A stretch of 8,564 nt of DNA from a bacterium Ga0077546 (GTDB lineage: Bacteria; Cyanobacteriota; Vampirovibrionia; Obscuribacterales; Obscuribacteraceae): NCBI GenBank assembly GCA_001464165.1, contig LNEX01000322.1, positions 1 through 8,564 of the forward strand. The letters run 5' to 3'. The notes below the pieces were generated by a model. It did not search any database. It was not told the origin of the DNA and saw only the letters and a list, made by a program, of their open reading frames with translations. Both the position numbers and the translations under genes were made by a program. This document shows, piece after piece, positions 1-5,576 of this stretch (position 1 is its first letter; each line of letters opens with the position of its first letter).

Positions 1-304
1 CAACATACACATCAATTGCTTGCTGTTGCACTCGTTGCAAAGTGTAGCCAATGTCTTCAAGATTATCGAGCGGAAGGGCAAACTGTTTTTCCATCTGTTC
101 ATCAGAGAGAGTCTCGGCCTTAGTCTCTGGCTTTACCTCTAACTTTTCCGGCGCAACGGCCTGAGCAATGGCGCTATCAAGCTTCGCTTCTGTTGCCGAA
201 GCTGGCAGAATAACTGCAGAACTAAGCACCGCAATACTTAGCACCGAAACACTTCTGCCTAACAACTTAGATAGCAATTTGTTGGTGTGCGATTGAGCTG
301 ACAT
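1..304 (-). CDS. Secreted protein of unknown function, N-terminal part (runs off the window)
   Basis: Reading leftwards from the ATG at 304-302, the frame stays open for 101 codons to the edge of the window, so the C-terminus is missing. Residues 1-37 form a Sec-type signal peptide: a polar and basic start (K9, K13, R17), a hydrophobic stretch at about 19-33 and a PASA|TE cleavage site after A37. The mature part that can be seen is polar and rich in Lys, Glu and Ala (about 38-70), then becomes helix-like and Gln-rich (LQRVQQQA at about 89-96). An AGGA ribosome binding site lies about 10 nt upstream of the ATG. The gene follows the LolA-like gene on the same strand after 50 nt, so the two are probably cotranscribed. 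I do not recognise a family. An exported or periplasmic location is well supported; function is not assignable from this fragment. Confidence 0.8.
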   Translation of the reverse strand, partial: MSAQSHTNKLLSKLLGRSVSVLSIAVLSSAVILPASATEAKLDSAIAQAVAPEKLEVKPETKAETLSDEQMEKQFALPLDNLEDIGYTLQRVQQQAIDVYV

Positions 305-354
305 GCTGATTATTCCTGATTATCTTAGGGCAATTTTCAATAACAAGAGCGATT

Positions 355-1143
355 CTAAAGTTGAAAAATCGATTCATCGAGTTGGGGCAACAGTTCTAAA
401 TTTCTAAATCTAGTCGAAGAAAGCAAAGCACCCTCTCTAAAGAGAATCCACTCAACCGGTAGCATGCGACCGGGATCGACAAGTACACGCTGGGCAACAG
501 AAGTACTAAAAGGGCCACTGTCTCTCAACTCTACGACAATAACGTTAGAAACTTCATCAATCTTGACCGGGGCGGCAGACACCGATACGCTAGCACCAGA
601 TTTAGCTTGCATCTGTAGCCAACGCACCAACGAGGCGAAGTCACAACCTGTCACCAGCAAACCATTGGGCAGACGCAAAAGACGAGAGCCTTTTTCAAGA
701 TTCATCTTCAAGCCAAATAATGCCGGGCCGCCCTTGGCGCAGATTCCACCATCAGCGCGCACAGCCACCGCCGCCCCTGTATTCATACCGCCGCTTAAGA
801 CATCAATTCGCAAAAGGCTCGGGGCCTTAAATGTAAATTGGGCAACAGTCTTACTGAGCTTACCTTTTTTCTGCATGGCCAAGTCAGCAGTGACTCGATA
901 CGCACCAACAGTAGTGACACGATGCAAAAGTTTATCAACAAACTCTGTGCCATTCTGCGCCACCTCTGCCGAAGGCTCGGCAGCGAAACGCTGGCCGCCT
1001 TCAGCAGAAGCCGGCAAAGTAGCAAAGCCAATGCTCAGATAAAGTGAGAAGCTGACAATTGCTCCCAGCACGGCGAAGCGCTTGCGACACCGATAGCTTT
1101 GGCCTCGGCCAGTATTCAAGCACTTGTTAGCTGCTGATTTCAA
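355..1143 (-). CDS. Secreted LolA-like fold protein (outer-membrane lipoprotein sorting / DUF-type relative)
   Basis: 262 residues. The N-terminus is a long signal peptide: a basic region with RCRKR at 18-22, a hydrophobic core at about 23-43 and PASA|E cleavage after A47. The mature part has the look of the LolA/LolB/RseB half-barrel fold. An early segment gives 'F-FKAPSLLRIDV'-type strands (about 103-116). The C-terminal part reads as a strand 'RVLVDP' followed by 'LPVEW-LFREG' and ends in a segment matching the usual LolA-like finish (F-N-L...LDESIFQL). Known members carry lipoproteins or hydrophobic ligands across the periplasm, but the wider superfamily contains many proteins of unknown role, so this is a fold-level call only. 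The start is TTG; an in-frame stop at 1161-1159 leaves no room for an earlier start, and GGA sits five bases upstream. A secreted-protein gene follows after 50 nt; the GT-C-like gene ends 95 nt upstream. Confidence 0.75.
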   Translation of the reverse strand: MKSAANKCLNTGRGQSYRCRKRFAVLGAIVSFSLYLSIGFATLPASAEGGQRFAAEPSAEVAQNGTEFVDKLLHRVTTVGAYRVTADLAMQKKGKLSKTVAQFTFKAPSLLRIDVLSGGMNTGAAVAVRADGGICAKGGPALFGLKMNLEKGSRLLRLPNGLLVTGCDFASLVRWLQMQAKSGASVSVSAAPVKIDEVSNVIVVELRDSGPFSTSVAQRVLVDPGRMLPVEWILFREGALLSSTRFRNLELLPQLDESIFQL

Positions 1144-1238
1144 ATTTATCCAATAGCTTTAATAGAGTAAGACCACCTAGTTTACACCGTACTCAACTCT
1201 AAAGTATGCCTGGCTCTATACTATTTATGGCAATCGAG

Positions 1239-2834
1239 CTAAGGTAGTTCGCTGTCATTCTGCCATTTCTCTCGCGCAATTATGGCCGCATCTTTGTCAG
1301 AATAAAGCACATGCCAGGCAGGCTGAGATGACAATTCACGCACCAGGGCAGTAGAAGTTGGCAGAAACACCCAAGATATTTTGTATTTATCGAGCAACGC
1401 TTCAGGCTTATTGCGATACAAGACCATGTCCCAATAGTCATTCATAATCGCTATGTTGTATAAAAAGTAGCGTGGATCGACAAAGACCCTAGGCGGATTA
1501 GCCATTTGCCACATCATCACCGCACCATAATGGGAATCATTTAGCATGTTTCCTTTTAGCATGTTTCCTTTTAGCATGTTTCCTTTTACTGAACCAGACT
1601 TATCGTTTTCTAGAAAGCTAATAGCTTCAAAAGGAGGATGAAAAGCCGCGCTACCCTGGGGAATGGTTGGTGGAATTATTTTGGCTGCCAGCAAATAGGC
1701 ACCAAATCCACAAAAGATCGAGACTGAACACAACCACATAAAACCCAACGGTGCTATGACCGACTGACAATCTTTTCCCAACTGGGCAAGCTTACCGTCC
1801 CCTGATTTCAATAGCGGTGAAAAAGCAATAGCACAAGACATCAGTAAAGCCGCCAGTGGAAAGGTTCTTACGGCCAAAAAAGACATGGCAATTGCCGCTG
1901 GAGTCAGAAACAAGAAATATAGCTGTTCGCCTGAGGTGACCTTCTTGCGCAACGAGAAAAGAAAAACCACTACAGACAAAATTGCCAACAAAAACCACGG
2001 ATAGTTCAGCACATTGTTGAGAACGGCAAAAGACATCGGTCGAAGTTCATTGATAGTTTTATTGATTGGATCGCTGAGCATGAGGAAAGTGAAGGGCCAT
2101 ATTGAGAAGCTGTATGGATTGATCAATGTTGCCAACGCTCCAGCAAGAAGAGCAGCTACAGCTGTTCTAAAGCGACCATCAACCTTCTCTTTTTTTACTA
2201 AAGAATAGCTCCCTAGGCAGATTGCGAAAAAGCCAACAAGAATGAAATAGAAGATAAAGAGACAGTGCAAGTTGGTCCAAAGTACCTGTAGAAGAAAAGC
2301 GAAAGCAATAAAACGCCAATCAATTCGATTTCCCGCCGTATTTCCAGAGCCTCGCTTTGCAAGGCGCGCCAATAGCTCAAGCAGCACGGCCGTCATAAAG
2401 AAAGAGAACATCTCCGGTCTAACACTGGGATGCGACAAAGATGCCAGCGTGACTATGAAGACAAAAATTGACCCAAGTACGATATTGCCACCAGCAAGCG
2501 CGAATAATCGCAGAGGGATGACGATAAAGGTAATTCCCTGAAGCACTGCCGTAAAAACAAGCAGGGCAATTGGGCCAGCAAGTGACTGCACGGCATAAAG
2601 AATGACCTCTGAAAGCCATTGATAGACAACATAGGCATTGCCATTGGGGAACGCAGCAGAGGTGTAGGAGAATGGATCGACTACTGGAATTTGCCCATGT
2701 TGCGCCATCCAGCGCCCCATGGCTAGCAGAAAACAGACATCCGGCTCACGCAATACAATGCCCGCGATAAAGCCTCCGTAAAGCACGCTAAGAAGCAGAG
2801 CTAAACCCAAGACAACCATTGCAATTAAGCGCAT
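1239..2834 (-). CDS. Polytopic membrane protein, GT-C glycosyltransferase-like, family unnamed
   Basis: 531 residues with about ten hydrophobic helices, then a soluble C-terminal part of roughly 130 residues. TM1 (about 3-28) is followed by a loop with E30-P-D32, the place where GT-C enzymes keep an acidic ExD/DxD pair. Next come a GRW...HG-IP..DPFS motif (40-56) and a YQWLSE segment. This layout is typical of a large unnamed GT-C-like group related to the ArnT/PMT-type enzymes, which move sugars from lipid-phosphate carriers. The C-terminal part also fits the group: GNMLND.HYGA, then VDPRYFLYN, then LLDKYKISWVFLP and a final 'W-VLYSDKDAAII' segment. Substrate cannot be predicted. The ATG at 2834-2832 is the only reasonable start, because stop codons lie just upstream in frame; its own ribosome binding site is weak (GAG). 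Residues about 416-432 hold three tandem GNMLK units made by a 15-bp DNA repeat. It may not be an active transferase. Confidence 0.75.
   Translation of the reverse strand: MRLIAMVVLGLALLLSVLYGGFIAGIVLREPDVCFLLAMGRWMAQHGQIPVVDPFSYTSAAFPNGNAYVVYQWLSEVILYAVQSLAGPIALLVFTAVLQGITFIVIPLRLFALAGGNIVLGSIFVFIVTLASLSHPSVRPEMFSFFMTAVLLELLARLAKRGSGNTAGNRIDWRFIAFAFLLQVLWTNLHCLFIFYFILVGFFAICLGSYSLVKKEKVDGRFRTAVAALLAGALATLINPYSFSIWPFTFLMLSDPINKTINELRPMSFAVLNNVLNYPWFLLAILSVVVFLFSLRKKVTSGEQLYFLFLTPAAIAMSFLAVRTFPLAALLMSCAIAFSPLLKSGDGKLAQLGKDCQSVIAPLGFMWLCSVSIFCGFGAYLLAAKIIPPTIPQGSAAFHPPFEAISFLENDKSGSVKGNMLKGNMLKGNMLNDSHYGAVMMWQMANPPRVFVDPRYFLYNIAIMNDYWDMVLYRNKPEALLDKYKISWVFLPTSTALVRELSSQPAWHVLYSDKDAAIIAREKWQNDSELP
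1541..1585 (-). repeat. Three exact tandem copies of a 15-bp unit inside the GT-C-like gene
   Basis: On the plus strand the unit TTAGCATGTTTCCTT occurs three times without a mismatch at 1541-1555, 1556-1570 and 1571-1585, followed by a three-base partial copy (TTA, 1586-1588). Because 15 is a multiple of three, the frame is kept and the protein gains GNMLK repeats at about residues 416-432. The copy nearest the C-terminus (GNMLND) matches the position of a conserved segment of the family, so the other two are likely insertions by slippage. Absence of any base difference suggests a recent event. Confidence 0.95.
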
Positions 2835-3164
2835 TTCTCACTACGACCGGTGTGTCACAACAGTTAATCTCCTCACATAGAGGAAAAGCCCATCAGAGCA
2901 GCATAGCCAATCATTCCAGCTACATATCAATTATTCAAGCATTCAAGCCTGCAACAATGGTTTACAAGCGCTGCAAAAAAAACAGCGCATCCAGCTCATA
3001 TCGAGCTCAGCCAACACAGAAGCCTTTAGAGCTTCGAGGCCTTCCTTCAATATCCCCTCAAACGCAGTGATAGCCACCATTTTCACGGGAGCCGATGGCT
3101 CAAAACGGAAACAGGTAGTCACCACCAGTAGTATTGCTCCCGTGCAGGAGGACTCTACCACTAC
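2835..3164. other. 330-base gap with no convincing gene
   Basis: This stretch separates the divergent GT-C-like and winged-helix-like genes. It holds a 72-codon minus-strand frame (3161-2943, GTG start) with a plausible helix (FEGILKEGLEALKASVLAEL) but no ribosome binding site, so I do not call it a gene. It also holds a perfect 9-bp inverted repeat, CACGGGAGC at 3084-3092 and GCTCCCGTG at 3136-3144, with a 43-nt interval. Arms of this length at this distance are expected a few times by chance in a window this size. A promoter for the GT-C-like gene should lie here, but I see no good match to the consensus on the minus strand. Confidence 0.5.
2841..2873 (-). promoter_or_regulatory. Possible five-codon leader ORF with its own ribosome binding site
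   Basis: On the minus strand a clear AGGAG (2873-2869) lies 35 nt ahead of the ATG of the GT-C-like gene, too far to serve it directly. Ten bases after it is a GTG that opens a five-codon frame (fMet-Thr-His-Arg-Ser) ending in TAG at 2843-2841, six bases before the true ATG. Short leader translation coupled to the main gene is one reading; a chance SD-like match is another. Confidence 0.25.
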
Positions 3165-3194
3165 TTGACTAAGGTTAGAACCGTAAAATATACG
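3165..3194 (+). promoter_or_regulatory. Sigma-70-type promoter for the small winged-helix-like gene
   Basis: TTGACT at 3165-3170 matches the -35 consensus at five of six bases. After an 18-nt spacer comes TATACG at 3189-3194 (or ATATAC at 3188-3193 with a 17-nt spacer), a fair -10 element. Transcription would start near 3200, leaving about 90 nt of untranslated leader before the ATG at 3292. No other gene lies between, so the promoter is well placed for that gene. Confidence 0.55.
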
Positions 3195-3291
3195 CAGTGC
3201 AGCCGATCGGATATGCTCGCCAACGGCGGACTAAACAATCTAGCTATTTGCCAATGCAAACAAAAAATTCAGCGACCAGGAGACAAAGAAC

Positions 3292-3537
3292 ATGAGAGGC
3301 GTTACCTTAGAAACTCTGGCTCAAGCCCTAATGTCCACAGCCTACGACCGCAATGGTTTGATGCCTGTAGTGCACCCAGCAATTTCTAACCGCCTCAGTC
3401 AAGCTGAGCGCAGTCTCTTAGACGGCTCAGAAGAGCTGCTGCTAGCTAACAGCTGGATAGAAAAATCAAGCGATGATGTCTTAGTACTAACTGAATTGGG
3501 CCGGGCCGAAGTCGAACGCAGACGCCAAAGCGTCTAA
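3292..3537 (+). CDS. Small protein with winged-helix-like C-terminus, function unknown
   Basis: 81 residues, the only plus-strand gene in the window. An AGGAGA ribosome binding site (3278-3283) sits eight bases before the ATG, and a promoter-like pair lies about 100 nt upstream, which is the main evidence that it is real. The sequence is soluble, with no signal peptide or membrane segment. Residues 5-18 and 36-53 look helical. Residues 55-78 (W-I-E-K-S...DDVLVLTELGRAEVERRR) have the pattern of a winged-helix ending: a helix, a short two-strand wing, then 'LTELGR-E-E' as the last helix, as in MarR/PadR-type regulators. A full recognition helix is less clear, and the protein is shorter than typical members of those families. 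It could be a minimal DNA-binding protein or a partner subunit. No target operator is evident. Its neighbours on both sides are on the other strand, so it is a single-gene unit. Confidence 0.75.
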   Translation: MRGVTLETLAQALMSTAYDRNGLMPVVHPAISNRLSQAERSLLDGSEELLLANSWIEKSSDDVLVLTELGRAEVERRRQSV

Positions 3538-3572
3538 GCCTTAAATCGAGACACAATAACAATCTGACTAAC

Positions 3573-3586
3573 TTGTCTTCGGACAG
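3573..3586 (+). terminator. UUCG hairpin after the small winged-helix-like gene (weak terminator candidate)
   Basis: TTGTC (3573-3577) pairs with GACAG (3582-3586), including one T-G wobble, around a TTCG loop closed by C-G, the especially stable tetraloop type. It starts 36 nt after the stop codon. The downstream bases (CAGCTAAATTTAC) are not a real T tract, so it may only be an RNA-stabilising 3' hairpin. Confidence 0.3.
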
Positions 3587-3626
3587 CAGCTAAATTTACT
3601 ATTTTACATAGTATCAAGTTTGAAAG

Positions 3627-3665
3627 AAAAATAGCGTAGCCCCAGGTTTCCCCGAGACTACGCTA
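3627..3665 (-). terminator. Rho-independent terminator of the octad-repeat lipoprotein gene
   Basis: On the minus strand TAGCGTAG (3665-3658) pairs perfectly with CTACGCTA (3639-3632) around an 18-nt loop, and the stem is followed directly by TTTTT and then CTTTC. It lies 19 nt after the TAA of the lipoprotein gene, the expected position and strand. The long G-rich loop is unusual, but the stem plus T tract is clear. No T tract follows on the plus strand, so it acts in one direction. Confidence 0.8.
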
Positions 3666-3684
3666 CCAAAGTTGAAACTAGGCC

Positions 3685-4158
3685 TTATTCAATTTCGACT
3701 TCCACCCGCGAGCCTGGCTTGGCAATCACCAAATCAGCGCTCTCAGTAACAACGTACGAGCCCGCTTCAGCGGTGACGAGCGAGCCGTCGTAGGCATCGA
3801 CCTTTGAACCAGCGTAGGCAGTTACCGTAGAGCCGTAGTCGGCAATGACAATGGATCCTTCGCAAGCATCAACATGCGAGCCCTTCTCGGCCCAGACATA
3901 AGAGCCTTGGACGGCCACGACTCTGTCGCCAGCCTTGGCAATGACCGGGGAACCAGCCTGGGCAAGAATGCTTCCAGCAGCACCAGTAGCCGCATCGGGC
4001 GCCGCCAATGGCACACAATAGGCCGCGGGCAAGACCACAGTTGGCACCTTCGATGCTGTACCAGTGGGTTCAGTAGAGCTGCTCGGAGAGCAAGCTAAGA
4101 GGGGGCTCAGTGCAGCCAAGCCGAATGCGGCGATGACAACGGTTTTGAGCAGTTTCAT
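3685..4158 (-). CDS. Putative lipoprotein made of octapeptide repeats (beta-solenoid-like), function unknown
   Basis: 157 residues. The N-terminus is a lipoprotein signal: K2 and K5, a hydrophobic core at 7-21 and a lipobox L20-L21-A22-C23, so C23 is probably lipidated. A Ser/Thr/Pro-rich linker (24-45) leads to the repeat domain. From residue 69 to 156 there are eleven consecutive eight-residue units with no gaps, consensus G-S-x-V-x-A-x-x. Position 4 is Val in all eleven, Gly holds position 1 in ten, Ser position 2 in nine and Ala position 6 in nine. A shortened unit (62-68) precedes them. Alternating small and hydrophobic residues every eight positions suggest a stacked beta-solenoid. I recall similar 'V-A-Y-x-S-x-T-V' repeats in uncharacterised bacterial and phage-linked proteins, but not a named family. 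Likely anchored in a membrane and facing the periplasm or surface. It lies 66 nt after the muramidase gene on the same strand and ends in its own terminator. Its ribosome binding site is weak. Confidence 0.8.
   Translation of the reverse strand: MKLLKTVVIAAFGLAALSPLLACSPSSSTEPTGTASKVPTVVLPAAYCVPLAAPDAATGAAGSILAQAGSPVIAKAGDRVVAVQGSYVWAEKGSHVDACEGSIVIADYGSTVTAYAGSKVDAYDGSLVTAEAGSYVVTESADLVIAKPGSRVEVEIE
3691..3954 (-). repeat. Eleven coding repeats of 24 bp (octapeptide array)
   Basis: This is the DNA behind the repeat domain of the lipoprotein, residues 69-156. The unit length is exactly 24 bp throughout, but individual copies differ at many bases while the key residues (Gly1, Ser2, Val4, Ala6) are kept. 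That pattern points to old duplications held by selection on protein structure, in contrast to the identical 15-bp repeats in the GT-C-like gene. Confidence 0.85.
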
Positions 4159-4179
4159 TGAGTCTTTTTTCTATTTGGT

Positions 4180-4202
4180 GCGTCTCCGCCCATCGGAAAC
4201 GC
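4180..4202. terminator. Hairpin between muramidase and lipoprotein genes (weak terminator or attenuator)
   Basis: GCGTCTCC (4180-4187) can pair with GGAAACGC (4195-4202) with one mismatch on the plus strand, read as a G-U wobble on the minus strand, around a seven-base loop. It begins 22 nt after the muramidase stop codon. On the minus strand no T tract follows, so it would at best reduce read-through into the lipoprotein gene. Confidence 0.3.
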
Positions 4203-4224
4203 CTTTCTTGAATCTACGCCAGGG

Positions 4225-5016
4225 TCACACCCGCAGAATGCGAGAGAGAACACTGATGATTTTGCGGCGAATGCGTCCACTTTTGGCGGGCACAAGCAGG
4301 CGCTGAAGGTCTGCACTCGTTCCGGCAAAGCGATTCATATCGCAAGTGGCAGACGAGACGCCGTCAACCACTCCCAACTCACTATACTGCCAGAATGTCC
4401 AACCAGCCCAAGGGGCAGGCACCCGAGGTGCAGGACGATCGGTGTAGTGCGCCAGCCAAAGCTTGTAGTTTCCTAGCTCTGCAGCAGAAGCCAGTTCATC
4501 GCGGGCCATGGGGTTGTTGATATAAACCAATGGCTTAACGCCCAGCTTCTTCTCGACGGCAGTGAGCCAATCAAGAATCATCTGCACACGCGCTTTGACA
4601 GCGATGTCTTTCCAGTCCTCAGGCACTTCCACGTCGAGAACCGGAGGTAGATCACCCGGTTGCAACTTCGCCACGGTTCTGACGAAATTGTCGATCTGAG
4701 CAGTAAGCGAAGCTTTTGGCCGGAAGAAGTGATAGGCACCGCAAGGGATGCCCACAGACTTGGCGCCAGCTCGATTTATAGCGTAGCGTTTGTCGACAAA
4801 AGTCTCGCCTTCGGTCGCCTTCAAGAAGACAAACTGAACTCCGGCGGCTTTGACCTTGTTCCAGTCAATTGTGCCTTGGTGGTGGGAGACGTCAATGCCG
4901 AAAAGAGTGTTGACGTTCTGTGCGGTGGTCGCCTGAATCGGCCGAGTTCGGCAAGGAAGACAAACGGCACAGCCATCAGCCTCGTCTTCAAATCCGAGGT
5001 AATTATCTTGTCTCAT
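4225..5016 (-). CDS. GH25 family muramidase (lysozyme) without signal peptide, cationic C-terminal tail
   Basis: 263 residues. Residues about 37-232 are a complete glycoside hydrolase family 25 domain, which cuts the MurNAc-GlcNAc bond of peptidoglycan. Landmarks in order: GIDVSHHQG (40-48, D42), ATEG (67-70), AYHFF (94-98), LDVE (127-130, with D128 and E130 the likely acid residues), LWLAHY (186-191), FWQYS (208-212) and D-M-N-R-F (226-230). Only the catalytic domain is present; there is no cell-wall-binding repeat. Residues 1-36 are not a signal peptide: acidic, with three Cys (C16, C19, C22). The last 19 residues (245-263) are basic, carry no acidic residue and form an amphipathic helix. 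The ATG at 5016 has AGGA about eight bases upstream. The gene follows the small membrane-protein gene after 25 nt, so export or release may depend on that partner. GH25 identity is secure; export route is inference. Confidence 0.93.
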   Translation of the reverse strand: MRQDNYLGFEDEADGCAVCLPCRTRPIQATTAQNVNTLFGIDVSHHQGTIDWNKVKAAGVQFVFLKATEGETFVDKRYAINRAGAKSVGIPCGAYHFFRPKASLTAQIDNFVRTVAKLQPGDLPPVLDVEVPEDWKDIAVKARVQMILDWLTAVEKKLGVKPLVYINNPMARDELASAAELGNYKLWLAHYTDRPAPRVPAPWAGWTFWQYSELGVVDGVSSATCDMNRFAGTSADLQRLLVPAKSGRIRRKIISVLSRILRV

Positions 5017-5041
5017 GGTGATGTTCCTACTCTTCTCGATG

Positions 5042-5455
5042 TCATTTCTTTGGGGGAATGGTGGGCAACTGCCGGGTAAAGAAACGCTCGAAAAGTGGCA
5101 GCATTAGCGTCGTCAAAATTAGAACGACTGTGCCGTAGAGCGGTCTGTACCAGGGGACTACGAAGGCCAGGGTTGATGCCATCCAGTGGAATGTCTTTGT
5201 CGGGCCAAAGCCGGGCGGGTCGGTCTTCATGTAAACGACGTAGAGGGGGGTGAGGACTGTGAGAAAGCCAAAAACACTCCACACCAACCAGAGCGGACTG
5301 CTGGTTTGGTCTCTGAGAATGCCGTCGATGGCTAGCCATGCAGCGACAATATCAGCGGGAATATATTTGATCAATTTTTCGAAGTAAGAGTCTGCATTCC
5401 TTGCATCAGACGGCACATCCTGCTTGACAAAGAATACTCTGAAGGGATTCCACAT
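5042..5455 (-). CDS. Small polytopic membrane protein of unknown function, cotranscribed with the muramidase
   Basis: 137 residues with about four hydrophobic segments: 32-47 (starting YIPADIVAAWLAI), 55-76, 89-103 and 106-126. The N-terminal 30 residues are soluble and mixed in charge; the tail (124-137) is basic. I have an impression of an unnamed bacterial family sharing the 'KYIPA-(D/E)-IVA' start of the first helix, but I cannot name it. A strong ribosome binding site, AGGAGA, lies seven to eight bases before the ATG at 5455-5453, making the start secure. The muramidase gene begins 25 nt after its stop, so the pair forms an operon. Size, helix count and position next to a signal-less muramidase recall a holin or another membrane-disrupting partner, yet no holin family motif is visible and the domain could equally be an unrelated membrane protein. 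Confidence 0.8.
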   Translation of the reverse strand: MWNPFRVFFVKQDVPSDARNADSYFEKLIKYIPADIVAAWLAIDGILRDQTSSPLWLVWSVFGFLTVLTPLYVVYMKTDPPGFGPTKTFHWMASTLAFVVPWYRPLYGTVVLILTTLMLPLFERFFTRQLPTIPPKK

Positions 5456-5517
5456 GATGGGTCTCCTGTGGTTAGCTTAGCTGCTGAAATTCAAGCGTTT
5501 GAAAGATGCAGCCAATA

Positions 5518-5537
5518 CTTTGTTATCTCGAACAAAG
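5518..5537. promoter_or_regulatory. Inverted repeat upstream of the membrane protein-muramidase operon (operator candidate)
   Basis: CTTTGTT (5518-5524) and AACAAAG (5531-5537) are perfect 7-bp arms around six bases (ATCTCG). The centre is about 72 bp ahead of the ATG at 5455, in the range where a dimeric repressor could bind. There is no clear -35/-10 pair beside it, so this rests on symmetry and position alone; arms of this size also arise by chance. Confidence 0.3.
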
Positions 5538-5576
5538 ACAAACAAAAACAATTCAGCCAAAAAGCATTCAACGACG

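Noticed and set aside
464..1042. 192-codon plus-strand frame
   Set aside because: It lies antisense to the LolA-like gene, which has a signal peptide and family pattern; the plus frame has no such support and is a shadow.
3084..3144. Perfect 9-bp inverted repeat with a 43-nt interval, considered as a structured RNA or attenuator
   Set aside because: A few such pairs are expected by chance in 8.5 kb at this distance, there is no T tract and no extension of the stem.
3685..4158. Octad repeats as a bactofilin or pentapeptide-repeat protein
   Set aside because: The period is eight, not five, and the bactofilin core pattern is not visible; no named family fits.
4660..5079. 139-codon plus-strand frame
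   Set aside because: Antisense to the well-supported GH25 catalytic domain and its upstream junction; no domain in the plus reading.
5013..5339. 108-codon minus-strand frame overlapping the membrane-protein gene
   Set aside because: Another frame of the four-helix membrane-protein gene, which has the AGGAGA start site and hydrophobic helices; the alternative is Arg/His/Pro-rich and has no binding site.
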